From Rhodoferax sp. (GTDB lineage: Bacteria > Pseudomonadota > Gammaproteobacteria > Burkholderiales > Burkholderiaceae_C): a stretch of 6,442 nucleotides of DNA. Of the stretch, positions 1 to 5,924 are shown one piece after another (position 1 is the stretch's first letter; every line of letters starts with the position of its first letter). Made by a program: the position numbers and the translations under genes. The notes below the pieces were generated by a model. That model searched no databases. It was not told the DNA's origin and worked only from the letters and a program-made list of their open reading frames with translations. The DNA lies in the NCBI GenBank assembly GCA_020048795.1, contig JAIFMA010000171.1:1-6442 (forward strand), read 5' to 3'.

Positions 1-3
1 TGG

Positions 4-13
4 CATGACTCCT
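4..13 (-). promoter_or_regulatory. Possible ribosome binding site and start of a gene leaving the window
   Basis: Read on the minus strand, the left edge shows AGGAG followed two bases later by ATG (6-4), then CCA at the edge. It could be the start of a further minus-strand gene beyond the window, downstream of the broken deaminase. The gap between AGGAG and ATG is shorter than usual, so the true start may lie outside or this may be chance. The next bases (14-92) hold no recognisable gene; 31-60 read on the minus strand contain GGTCAGAGTCC, which weakly resembles the GGGGTCAGAG repeat seen at 3979-4063. Confidence 0.2.
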
Positions 14-92
14 GAATTTGAAACGTCATCTTAACTTTCATGGACTCTGACCACCCCCGGACGGGAAAGTTATTTCACGTTAACCGGGCGCA

Positions 93-504
93 TCAATGGC
101 CCAGGGCCAGTTGCCATGCCAGATGGTTGTGTTTTTCGACCAGTGGCGGCAGGTCCAGCGTGGTCAGCTGAAATCCTCGGTTTCCACCACGCTGTCCGGT
201 GGCAGGCCACCCTGGCTGATGCCCACACTCATGCTGCCCCGGGTGGCGACAAAACGCATGCCGCTCTGCTGCGCGGCTGCAATGCTGTCATCAAGTCGCA
301 CGCCATTGGGGTAGAGGTAGAGATGATCGCTGCTGGTGGTGCAGCAGCCGCTCATAACATGTGGTGGTGGGTGTTGATCAGGCCGGGCGTAACCAGATGG
401 CCGCGAATAAAAATGGTGGCATCGCGCAGTTCACGCGATTGATCAGGGTTCGGGCTGTCAAAGCTGGCAACACAGCGGGCGTTCTTGATCAGCAGTGTGT
501 TCAC
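93..504 (-). pseudogene. Remnant of 8-oxoguanine deaminase / AtzB-like amidohydrolase
   Basis: Three pieces of one amidohydrolase gene lie in family order. Piece one runs from a GTG at 504 to about 355 and contains LLIKNARCV near its start and TPGLINTHHHM at its end, the family's metal-binding His cluster. It stops at TGA (354-352). Piece two (355-164, another frame) contains GCCTTSSDHLYLYPNG and FVATRGSMSVGISQGGLPPD, which I recognise from 8-oxoguanine deaminase and hydroxydechloroatrazine ethylaminohydrolase. Piece three (about 171-93, a shifted frame) contains TTLDLPPLVEKHN, resembling the family's extreme C-terminus, and stops at 95-93. Known members are about 450 residues; only about 130 codons remain. 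The later metal ligands and most of the barrel are missing, so the product cannot be an active deaminase. The family converts aminated purines or triazines to hydroxylated products, which fits the neighbouring xanthine dehydrogenase. The remnant assignment is firm; exact substrate is unknown. Confidence 0.82.
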
Positions 505-641
505 GGTGTATCAGGGGTGGTTTTTTCAAGGCGTTTGCCTGCAATGTTGGCACCAGAAACAGGCCTCTGGTCGATGGGCGTGGCCTGTGGCATCAACTTA
601 GGCGTTTTACAGGGTATTTGGTCAATCTTTTCTTCACTAAT

Positions 642-655
642 TTGATTTGGCTCAA
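642..655 (+). promoter_or_regulatory. FNR/CRP-like dyad upstream of the Crp/Fnr regulator
   Basis: The sequence TTGAT-TTGG-CTCAA matches the FNR consensus TTGAT-N4-ATCAA at nine of ten defined positions. It ends 35 bases before the ATG of the regulator gene. A weak promoter-like pair, TTGGTC (618-623) and TTTGAT (641-646) with 17 bases between, would place the dyad over the -10 region, a position suited to autorepression. The dyad is visible in the sequence; its use by this regulator or by a genomic FNR is inference. Confidence 0.45.
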
Positions 656-690
656 GGTCTGCGCTGATCTGGCACGGCACAGTGGCAGCC

Positions 691-1314
691 ATGTTTTCCA
701 TCGACACCATTGATTCATCGGCGCAAAAACAGTGTTTGACCAGGGGGAAAGTACTGATGCAGCGTGGCACTGACATAACTTGCGTGAGCTACATCGAGTC
801 CGGACGCGTGGCGCTGGGCGTGCTCGATGCCGGCGTGCTGGAGCACCAGATTGGCGTGCTTGAAGGCCCATGCTGGCTGGATGCCAGCTCTGTCGTGCTC
901 GGTTTGCCACATCTGGTGGATGCAGTGGCGGATACGCCGGTGGTACTGCGCAGTGTCAGTTTGTCGGATTTTCGCAAGGCGATTGCCAACATGCCCGAAT
1001 CCGCCCAGGCGGTTCTCAACGATGTGGCCATGGCGCATCGGCGGCAAATCGAGTTTGCCGTCAGCCGTCTGGCCAAGGATGCCGAGGCCCGTTGTGCCGA
1101 ATGGCTGCTCAGCCATGCCCAGCAGCGCGGCAGCGGCGGCATGGCGGTTGAGCTGCAACAGCGCAAGCGCAGCATTGCCGCCCAGCTCGGTATTGCGCCC
1201 GAAACCTTCTCGCGCGTGCTGCGCCACCTGCGCGAGCAAAGCCTGATCAGTGGCTCTGGCCGGGTGCTCAATCTGGTGGATCTTGGTGGGCTGCGTTCGC
1301 TGGCCGGGGTTTAG
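691..1314 (+). CDS. Crp/Fnr-family transcriptional regulator
   Basis: A 207-residue DNA-binding regulator of the CRP/FNR superfamily. Residues about 18-97 form the cyclic-nucleotide-like beta-roll, about 104-130 the long dimer helix (HRRQIEFAVSRLAKDAEARC follows), and about 155-185 the winged helix-turn-helix. The recognition helix carries E171-T-F-S174-R175, the ExxSR signature that contacts TTGAT/TGTGA half-sites in FNR and CRP. The N-terminus lacks the cysteine cluster of oxygen-sensing FNR, and the beta-roll lacks the GE...R-S/T phosphate-binding cassette of CRP, so the signal is unknown. Start: ATG 691 is preferred; an in-frame GTG at 682 would add three residues, and neither has a clear ribosome binding site. 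It faces away from the deaminase remnant and converges on xdhB with a 3-base gap. An FNR-like dyad sits just upstream. A role in purine catabolism is possible from position only. Confidence 0.88.
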   Translation: MFSIDTIDSSAQKQCLTRGKVLMQRGTDITCVSYIESGRVALGVLDAGVLEHQIGVLEGPCWLDASSVVLGLPHLVDAVADTPVVLRSVSLSDFRKAIANMPESAQAVLNDVAMAHRRQIEFAVSRLAKDAEARCAEWLLSHAQQRGSGGMAVELQQRKRSIAAQLGIAPETFSRVLRHLREQSLISGSGRVLNLVDLGGLRSLAGV

Positions 1315-1317
1315 GGG

Positions 1318-1410
1318 TCAAGCGAAAATAACTTGGACCAAGGAGGTCGTGATGGCAAGTGCAAGGCTAGGCGCAAGCCGCGCGGTGTAGCTGGCTACAC
1401 AAGCGGTTTG
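1318..1410. repeat. Hairpin-bearing repeat-like element at the convergent gene ends
   Basis: The segment contains a strong two-part hairpin. CAAGCCGC (1374-1381) pairs with GCGGTTTG (1403-1410) with one G-T mismatch, and inside it GTGTAGC (1385-1391) pairs perfectly with GCTACAC (1394-1400) around a two-base loop. It encodes the last ~30 residues of XdhB, which lie beyond the usual family end (after the ATPESVL motif). The plus strand also carries TTGGACCAA (1333-1341) and AAGGAGG (1340-1346). The arrangement suggests a mobile repeat that supplied a new stop codon for xdhB. The hairpin may also act as a transcription terminator or barrier between convergent genes, although no T-run follows it. 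The dyad is certain; the mobile-repeat reading is inference. Confidence 0.55.
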
Positions 1411-3801
1411 CAACAACGCATGGCGCTTGTACAAGGCCCTGAGCACGGACTCAGGCGTGGCCGGTGCCGACAGTTCCCCGGTTTGACCATCCCCTCTGGC
1501 TTGTGCCACGGCATCGCGCAAGGCCTCAAACACGCTGATGGCCAGCATGAAGGGTGGTTCACCCACCGCTTTGGAGCCAAACACGTTGTCTTCGGTGTTG
1601 GGCGCATCCCACAAATCAACCTTGAAGTGCGCTGGCACGTCACCTGCCGTAGGAATTTTGTAAGTACTGGGTGCATGGGTGCTCAGCAGACCGCGTTCGT
1701 TCCAGACCAGTTGTTCGGTGGTCAGCCAGCCCATGCCCTGCACAAAGGCGCCTTCAATCTGACCGATGTCCAGCCCCGGGTTAATGGAGCGGCCCACATC
1801 GTGCAGGATGTCCACCCGCAGCAGCTTGTTTTCACCGGTCAGGGTGTCGATGGCCACCTCGGTACAGGCCGCACCATAGGCAAAATAAAAGAACGGTCGC
1901 CCGGTCAGGGTGGTTTTGTCGTAGTGGATTTTGGGCGTGCGGTAAAAGCCGTCGCTCCAGAGCTGGATGCGGTTGGCGTAAGCCAGGCTGACCACCTCGT
2001 CAAAAGTGCGGGTCGATTTCGGCGTCACAACCTTTCCGGCAGCAAAACGCACTGCTCCGGCACCCACACCGTCCAGGCCACCGACAAAGGCGGCCAGGTT
2101 GTCGCGCACATGGGCGGCGGCAAACTGGGCGGCGCGGCCATTCAAATCGGTGCCGGCCGAGGCTGCTGTGGCCGAGGCGTTGGGGATCTTGCTGGTGTCG
2201 CTGGCGGTGGCCAGCACCCGGTGCAGCGGTATGCCAAGTTCGTCAGCCACAATTTGCGCCACCTTGGTGTTCAGGCCTTGCCCCATTTCGATACCACCGT
2301 GGTTCACCTGCACGCTGCCGTCCAGATAAACGTGCACCAGGGCTCCAGCCTGGTTAAACAGGGTGGCGGTAAAGCTGATGCCAAATTTGACCGGTGTGAT
2401 GGCGATGCCACGCTTGACGGTGCTGTGCTCCTGGTTCCAGGCAAAAATGGCCCCTAGCCTTTGTTGGTACTGCGCTGATAGCTCTAATTTAGATAGCAAT
2501 TCAGGCAGCATGTTGCCTTCCACCTTCATGCCGTAGTGGGTGGTGTCGCGGCGTATCGGCTGGGTGGCTGAGGCAGCGTTTGTGGGTTGGGCGGGCTTGG
2601 GTTCGCCAGGCCGGCTGGGGTCAGCCAGACAGATTTCGTCGCTGTACAGGTTGCGCCTGCGCACCGCCAGCGGGTCTTGCTGCAGGTGGCGCGCGATGTC
2701 GCCCAGGATGGCCTCGGTGACGATCATGCCCTGCGGCCCGCCAAAGCCGCGAAAGGCGGTGTGGCTTTGGGTGTTGAGTTTGCAGCGGTACGAGGTAATC
2801 TCGACATCCTGCAAAAAATAGGCGTTGTCGGCATGAAAAACCGCCCGGTCTGCCACCGGCCCCGACAAATCGGCGCTGAAACCGCAATGCGCCGCCATCG
2901 TCAATTGCAAACCGCACAGCCTGCCGCTGTCGTCAAAACCCACGCTGTACTGGTAACTGAACGGGTGGCGCTTGCCGGTGATCATGAAGTCATCGTCGCG
3001 GTCCAGCCGCAGTTTGACCGGGCGCTTGAGTTTGGCCGCCGCTACCGCCGCCCACACCGCCAGGTGGCCGGCCTGGGTTTCCTTGCCACCAAAACCACCC
3101 CCCAGGCGGCGGCATTCGACCCGCACCGCGTGGTTGTCCAGGCTCAGCGCATGCGCCACCCAGTGCTGCACTTCGCCCGGATGCTGGGTGCTGCTGTAGA
3201 TCAGCCACTGGTTTTGCTCTTGTGGCAGCGCGTAGGCCACCTGGCCTTCGAGGTAAAAATGTTCCTGGCCACCGACTTCGAGGCTGCCGCTGAGCCGGTG
3301 CGGGGCACTGGCCAGCGCGGCTGCGGCATCACCCCGCCTGACGCAGACCGGCGGCAGCACATAACTTTGCGCCGCCAGCGCGTCTTGCACGTTCAGCACG
3401 GCTGGCAGGGCTTCAATGTCGGCCTTGACCAGGCGTGCTGCGCGCCGCGCCAGCATCACGTTGTCTGCCACCACCAGGCCGATAACCTGACCCACATGTT
3501 GTACCGTGTCGATGGCAAAGACCGGTTCGTCCCCGGCAAAGGCAGCCAGCATCGGGTCACCCGGCACATCGCTGGCCAGAATGACCGCGCGCACGCCGGG
3601 CAGGGCCAGCGCCGCAGCGCTGTCCAGGCCCTTGAGCCGGCCATGCGCGACCGGCGACAAAATCGGTGCGGCATGCAGCGTGCCGCGCACCTCAGGAATG
3701 TCATCAACATACGGCGCAGCCCCCGCCACCTGAGCACGTGCACTTTCATGGTGCACCGAACTGCCGCAGACGCTGGCCTTGATTATTTCAGGGTTGTTCA
3801 T
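1318..3801 (-). CDS. xdhB: Xanthine dehydrogenase, molybdopterin-binding subunit
   Basis: The large catalytic subunit (827 residues) that binds the molybdenum cofactor and hydroxylates hypoxanthine and xanthine, passing electrons to XdhA in a cytoplasmic heterotetramer. The aldehyde oxidase/xanthine dehydrogenase domain begins at about residue 20, and the Moco-binding domain fills most of the rest. Visible motifs are GGGFGGKE (E241, equivalent to bovine Glu802), TAFRGFGGPQG (R351, bovine Arg880), HGGIEMGQGLNTK (501-513) and KAVGEPP (E748, bovine Glu1261), so the active-site set is complete. ATG 3801 is chosen: it has AGAGAG nine bases upstream and fits the family N-terminus; an in-frame ATG at 3837 lacks a ribosome site. 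Oddities: a Pro/Ala-rich stretch at about 392-417, a segment (436-451) encoded by a repeat shared with xdhA, and a C-terminal tail after about residue 797 encoded by a hairpin-bearing element. It lies 297 bases downstream of xdhA, probably in one operon. No xdhC follows. Confidence 0.96.
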   Translation of the reverse strand: MNNPEIIKASVCGSSVHHESARAQVAGAAPYVDDIPEVRGTLHAAPILSPVAHGRLKGLDSAAALALPGVRAVILASDVPGDPMLAAFAGDEPVFAIDTVQHVGQVIGLVVADNVMLARRAARLVKADIEALPAVLNVQDALAAQSYVLPPVCVRRGDAAAALASAPHRLSGSLEVGGQEHFYLEGQVAYALPQEQNQWLIYSSTQHPGEVQHWVAHALSLDNHAVRVECRRLGGGFGGKETQAGHLAVWAAVAAAKLKRPVKLRLDRDDDFMITGKRHPFSYQYSVGFDDSGRLCGLQLTMAAHCGFSADLSGPVADRAVFHADNAYFLQDVEITSYRCKLNTQSHTAFRGFGGPQGMIVTEAILGDIARHLQQDPLAVRRRNLYSDEICLADPSRPGEPKPAQPTNAASATQPIRRDTTHYGMKVEGNMLPELLSKLELSAQYQQRLGAIFAWNQEHSTVKRGIAITPVKFGISFTATLFNQAGALVHVYLDGSVQVNHGGIEMGQGLNTKVAQIVADELGIPLHRVLATASDTSKIPNASATAASAGTDLNGRAAQFAAAHVRDNLAAFVGGLDGVGAGAVRFAAGKVVTPKSTRTFDEVVSLAYANRIQLWSDGFYRTPKIHYDKTTLTGRPFFYFAYGAACTEVAIDTLTGENKLLRVDILHDVGRSINPGLDIGQIEGAFVQGMGWLTTEQLVWNERGLLSTHAPSTYKIPTAGDVPAHFKVDLWDAPNTEDNVFGSKAVGEPPFMLAISVFEALRDAVAQARGDGQTGELSAPATPESVLRALYKRHALLQTACVASYTARLAPSLALAITTSLVQVIFA
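2449..2496 (-). repeat. In-frame 48-base repeat, copy in xdhB
   Basis: On the coding strand this runs from CTATCTAAATTAGAGCTATC to GGCTAGGGGCC. Aligned without gaps to 4975-5022 in xdhA, 37 of 48 bases match. It encodes XdhB residues 436-451 and begins exactly at a codon boundary, in the same frame as the xdhA copy. The codons CTA, TCT, AAA, TTA and CTA are unusual beside the C/G-ending codons around them. From memory, the family sequence around here (an EL..ELE..S.Y..R...I..FN pattern) has about the same length, so the copy may have overwritten native sequence rather than lengthened it. Confidence 0.6.
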
Positions 3802-3904
3802 TGGAATGGACTCTCTGGTAGCTACTAGACAGGTCATGGCAGAACCTGTCGTCCGCGTGCCGACGGAAATCTAAAAAGCGTTCGCAAGATATTGAAAAAC
3901 CTGG

Positions 3905-3924
3905 ATTCCCGCTTGCGCGCGAAT
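3905..3924. repeat. dRS3-like palindromic repeat, one arm mutated
   Basis: ATTCCC-N8-GCGAAT is one base from the ATTCCC-N8-GGGAAT pattern known as dRS3 in Neisseria, and the context CTGGATTCCCGC...GAATGAC matches a repeat I recall as common in beta- and gammaproteobacterial intergenic regions. The right arm carries C where G is expected, so this copy looks decayed. Confidence 0.55.
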
Positions 3925-3978
3925 GACTGAATCGTTTCATTTTTTGAGGTGGTGCATCCAGGTCGGGCACGTTGTAGC

Positions 3979-4063
3979 AGATTTGGGGTCGGATCCCAAT
4001 TCGGCCAAACGCCATGAAACGAGCTGACAAGGCAACCCCGAATTGGGCTCTGACCCCAATTCT
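3979..4063. repeat. Paired inverted REP-like units
   Basis: Two 26-base arms (3979-4004 and 4038-4063) are inverted copies of each other with three mismatches, separated by 33 bases. Their core is TTGGGGTC-R-GA-K-CCCAATTCGG. Each arm is also self-complementary: the right arm folds as AATTGGG/CCCAATT, and the left arm does so with one mismatch. This is the two-hairpin, head-to-head layout of REP doublets. From memory, AATTGGGGTCAGAG sequences are widespread in proteobacteria and are often associated with REP-associated Y1 transposases; none is encoded here. Confidence 0.75.
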
Positions 4064-4098
4064 GCGGGCCAGGCCCAAGGTGCATCGGCATACTTGCA

Positions 4099-5556
4099 TC
4101 ACGCCGACAGTCCAACGCAGTCCAGACTGACTTCAGTCTGCCCCTGGCTTTCCAACCAAAAGCGTTGCAGCAGATTGCCCAGCACCAGAGTGCGGTAGTC
4201 ACTGCTGGCACGCATGTCCGAGATCGGCGCAAATTCGCCGCGCAGAGTGGCCTTGGCCTTTTCCACCAGGGCTTGCGTCCAGACCTGGCCGGTCAACGCG
4301 GCCTCGGTCTGGCGTGCCCGCACCGGCGTTGCGGCCACACCGCCAACACCGATCGACACGCAATCAAGCTGTCCGTCGTGCAGCTCGATGCGCAGCGCCA
4401 GACAGACCGCCGAAATATCGTCTTCCTGGCGTTTCGAGACTTTATAAACACGCAAAAACTCGTTGACGGTCGGGCGCGGCACCTTGATGTGTGTCAGCAC
4501 TTCGTCGCTGGCAATCACGTTTTGCCGGTAGCCGGTGTACAGCGCGTCCAGCGCCAGCTCGCGGCTGCCGCGCACGCTGGCCAGCACCACCCGGGCGTGC
4601 AGCGCAATCAACAGCGGCATCGAGTCGCCAATCGGTGAACCATTGGCCACATTGCCGCCCAGCGTGCCCGAATTGCGCACCGGCAGCCCGGCAAAACGCT
4701 GTACAAAGCTGCTCAATTGCGGGCGCTCGGCCAGCAGCGCAGCAAACGCGTCGGTCAGCGTTACCGCTGCGCCGATGGTCAGCGTGTTGGCATCCTGGCT
4801 GATGGCGCGCAGTTCAGCCACCTGCGACAGGTCCAGCACGGTGCCAAAGTCCAGGTGTAATTTGTTGATCCACAGCCCCACATCGGTGCAGCCGGCCACC
4901 AATTGCGCCTGGGGGTCGGCCGCTCGCAGCGCCAGCAATTCCTTCAGGGTTTTCGGGGATTGATATGATGAATCGGCCTCTAGCCCTTGTCCGGTCTGCG
5001 CAAGTAGCTCTAGTTTTGATAGTGTTTCAGTTTCATCCAGCGGCACCCGTGGCAGACTGGCCATCTGCTGCGCCGCATCCAGAATCGGCCGGTAGCCGGT
5101 GCAGCGGCACAAGTTGCCTGACAGCGCCTGTTGCGCCTGTTCCCGGCTGATCGGCTGACCCTTACCCACCTGGTTCTGGTACAGGCCAAACAGGCTCATG
5201 GCAAAACCCGGGGTGCAAAAGCCACACTGGCTGGCGTGGTTTTGCAGCAGCGCCTGCTGCACCGGGTGGGGCGTGCCGTCGGTGGCAGCCAGGTCTTGCG
5301 CTGTCCACAGGGCCATGCCGTGAATCGAATGCGCCAGGCGGATGCAGGCGTTCACCGCGCTGTATTGGATGTGCCCGCCCCGCCTTTCACCCAGCACCAC
5401 GGTGCAGGCACCGCAGTCACCTTCGTTGCAACCTTCCTTGGTGGCAGTCAGCCCCAGGTCTTCGCGCAGCACCTGCAGCAGGGTGCGGGTGGGGGGCACG
5501 TTGGGCAGCGAGACAATGGTGTTGCGGTGGACAAATTCAAGCACAGGGTGATGCAT
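4099..5556 (-). CDS. xdhA: Xanthine dehydrogenase, [2Fe-2S]/FAD subunit
   Basis: The small subunit (485 residues) that receives electrons from XdhB and delivers them through two iron-sulfur clusters and FAD to NAD+. The plant-ferredoxin-type domain has C43, C48, C51 and C71 (in EGCNEGDCGAC and later). The second [2Fe-2S] domain has C111-GF-C114 and C150-R-C152 (NLCRCTGYRP), so all eight ligands are present. The FAD domain starts at about residue 198, with AGCTD (221-225) and the flavin-binding NSGTLGGNVANGSPIGD (295-311), and ends in a CO-dehydrogenase-flavoprotein-like C-terminal domain (about 366-465). ATG 5556 is chosen because it leaves the short leader usual for the family; it has no clear ribosome site. 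An in-frame ATG at 5616, preceded by GAGG five bases upstream, would add 20 residues and cannot be excluded. Residues 179-194, in the linker between iron-sulfur and FAD domains, come from a repeat also present in xdhB. IS debris lies about 100 bases upstream. Confidence 0.96.
   Translation of the reverse strand: MHHPVLEFVHRNTIVSLPNVPPTRTLLQVLREDLGLTATKEGCNEGDCGACTVVLGERRGGHIQYSAVNACIRLAHSIHGMALWTAQDLAATDGTPHPVQQALLQNHASQCGFCTPGFAMSLFGLYQNQVGKGQPISREQAQQALSGNLCRCTGYRPILDAAQQMASLPRVPLDETETLSKLELLAQTGQGLEADSSYQSPKTLKELLALRAADPQAQLVAGCTDVGLWINKLHLDFGTVLDLSQVAELRAISQDANTLTIGAAVTLTDAFAALLAERPQLSSFVQRFAGLPVRNSGTLGGNVANGSPIGDSMPLLIALHARVVLASVRGSRELALDALYTGYRQNVIASDEVLTHIKVPRPTVNEFLRVYKVSKRQEDDISAVCLALRIELHDGQLDCVSIGVGGVAATPVRARQTEAALTGQVWTQALVEKAKATLRGEFAPISDMRASSDYRTLVLGNLLQRFWLESQGQTEVSLDCVGLSA
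4975..5022 (-). repeat. In-frame 48-base repeat, copy in xdhA
   Basis: On the coding strand this runs from CTATCAAAACTAGAGCTACT to GGGCTAGAGGCC. It encodes XdhA residues 179-194 (LSKLELLAQTGQGLEA) in the interdomain linker, a place tolerant of extra residues. Imperfectly complementary arms, AGC-TA-CTTG and CAAG-G-GCT, flank an 11-base loop. The other copy (2449-2496) gives LSKLELSAQYQQRLGA, 11 of 16 residues identical. From memory, sequences ending in CAAG-CGCTAGAGGCC are an abundant interspersed repeat in Comamonadaceae, which would explain both copies. Confidence 0.65.
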
Positions 5557-5660
5557 GGTCGATTTTTGTAAAAAGAGCAATGGTAAACAATACCGAGATC
5601 GCAAGATTCTTGCCATGGTGGCCTCGGATTTGCTTTGTACCATGCCAGTTGGCACACAGA

Positions 5661-5924
5661 TTGACCGATGCCTTGTACGCTAGGCTGCAAGAGGTCTGCA
5701 CCAGTCTGCGTGGCTTCAACGACGCTTGCCTCACTCACAGGCAGATCAAAGAAGTCTCTCATTATCGCTGCGGTTCGCTGTATTGAGACAGCATGGTTTT
5801 GATTGAGATGGACCATGGCAGCCTGTGCGTGTGGGCCATTTTGCACATTCGTGCACACATCTGCGGGGAACTTTGCTCTACGCACATGTCCGCACGCGTA
5901 CAGGGCTTGCACGACGTGGTGCTC
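5661..5924 (-). pseudogene. IS66-family transposase (tnpC) fragment
   Basis: An uninterrupted stretch of about 88 codons resembles an internal part of the IS66 TnpC transposase. It contains ACGHVRRAKFPADV (remnant of the zinc-finger-like block), VQNGPHAQAAMVHLNQNHAV (the usual QYGP...A.AVYL block) and RTAAIMRDFFDLPVSEASVV followed by LLQPSVQGIGQ (the block before the catalytic region). The family's next motif, HADETG with its catalytic aspartate, is missing: similarity ends near 5661, about 100 bases before xdhA. The N-terminal domain and C-terminal two thirds are absent. One of the expected zinc-site cysteines is lost (ALYACGHV instead of a paired-cysteine pattern). It joins the IS4 remnant directly, in frame. 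Confidence 0.72.

Larger units (their letters stand above)
3802..4098. other. Repeat-filled gap between xdhA and xdhB
   Basis: This 297-base gap separates two subunit genes that are usually adjacent or overlapping. It contains the ribosome site of xdhB (AGAGAG, 3811-3816 read on minus), a dRS3-like palindrome (3905-3924) and a pair of inverted REP-like units (3979-4063). Just beyond them GGGCC-A-GGCCC (4066-4076) forms a short perfect dyad. I see no plausible gene in it. Because both flanking genes face the same way and encode partners, read-through transcription is likely, and the folded repeats could adjust relative subunit expression or mRNA stability. Confidence 0.6.

Noticed and set aside
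1333..2457. 374-codon open frame on the plus strand
   Set aside because: It lies entirely antisense to xdhB, and its peptide is rich in Gly, His and Gln without any recognisable domain, as expected for the shadow of a high-GC gene.
2587..3828. 413-codon open frame on the plus strand
   Set aside because: It is antisense to the N-terminal half of xdhB and shows no motif; the xdhB frame has clear catalytic motifs.
3834..4232. Small minus-strand open frame across the xdhA-xdhB gap
   Set aside because: Half of it overlaps the xdhA C-terminus out of frame, and the rest is repeat sequence.
5816..5885. Plus-strand resemblance to an IS4 catalytic segment (LC...W...H.R pattern)
   Set aside because: The similarity is short and needs frame changes, and the minus strand here is well explained as IS66 tnpC.
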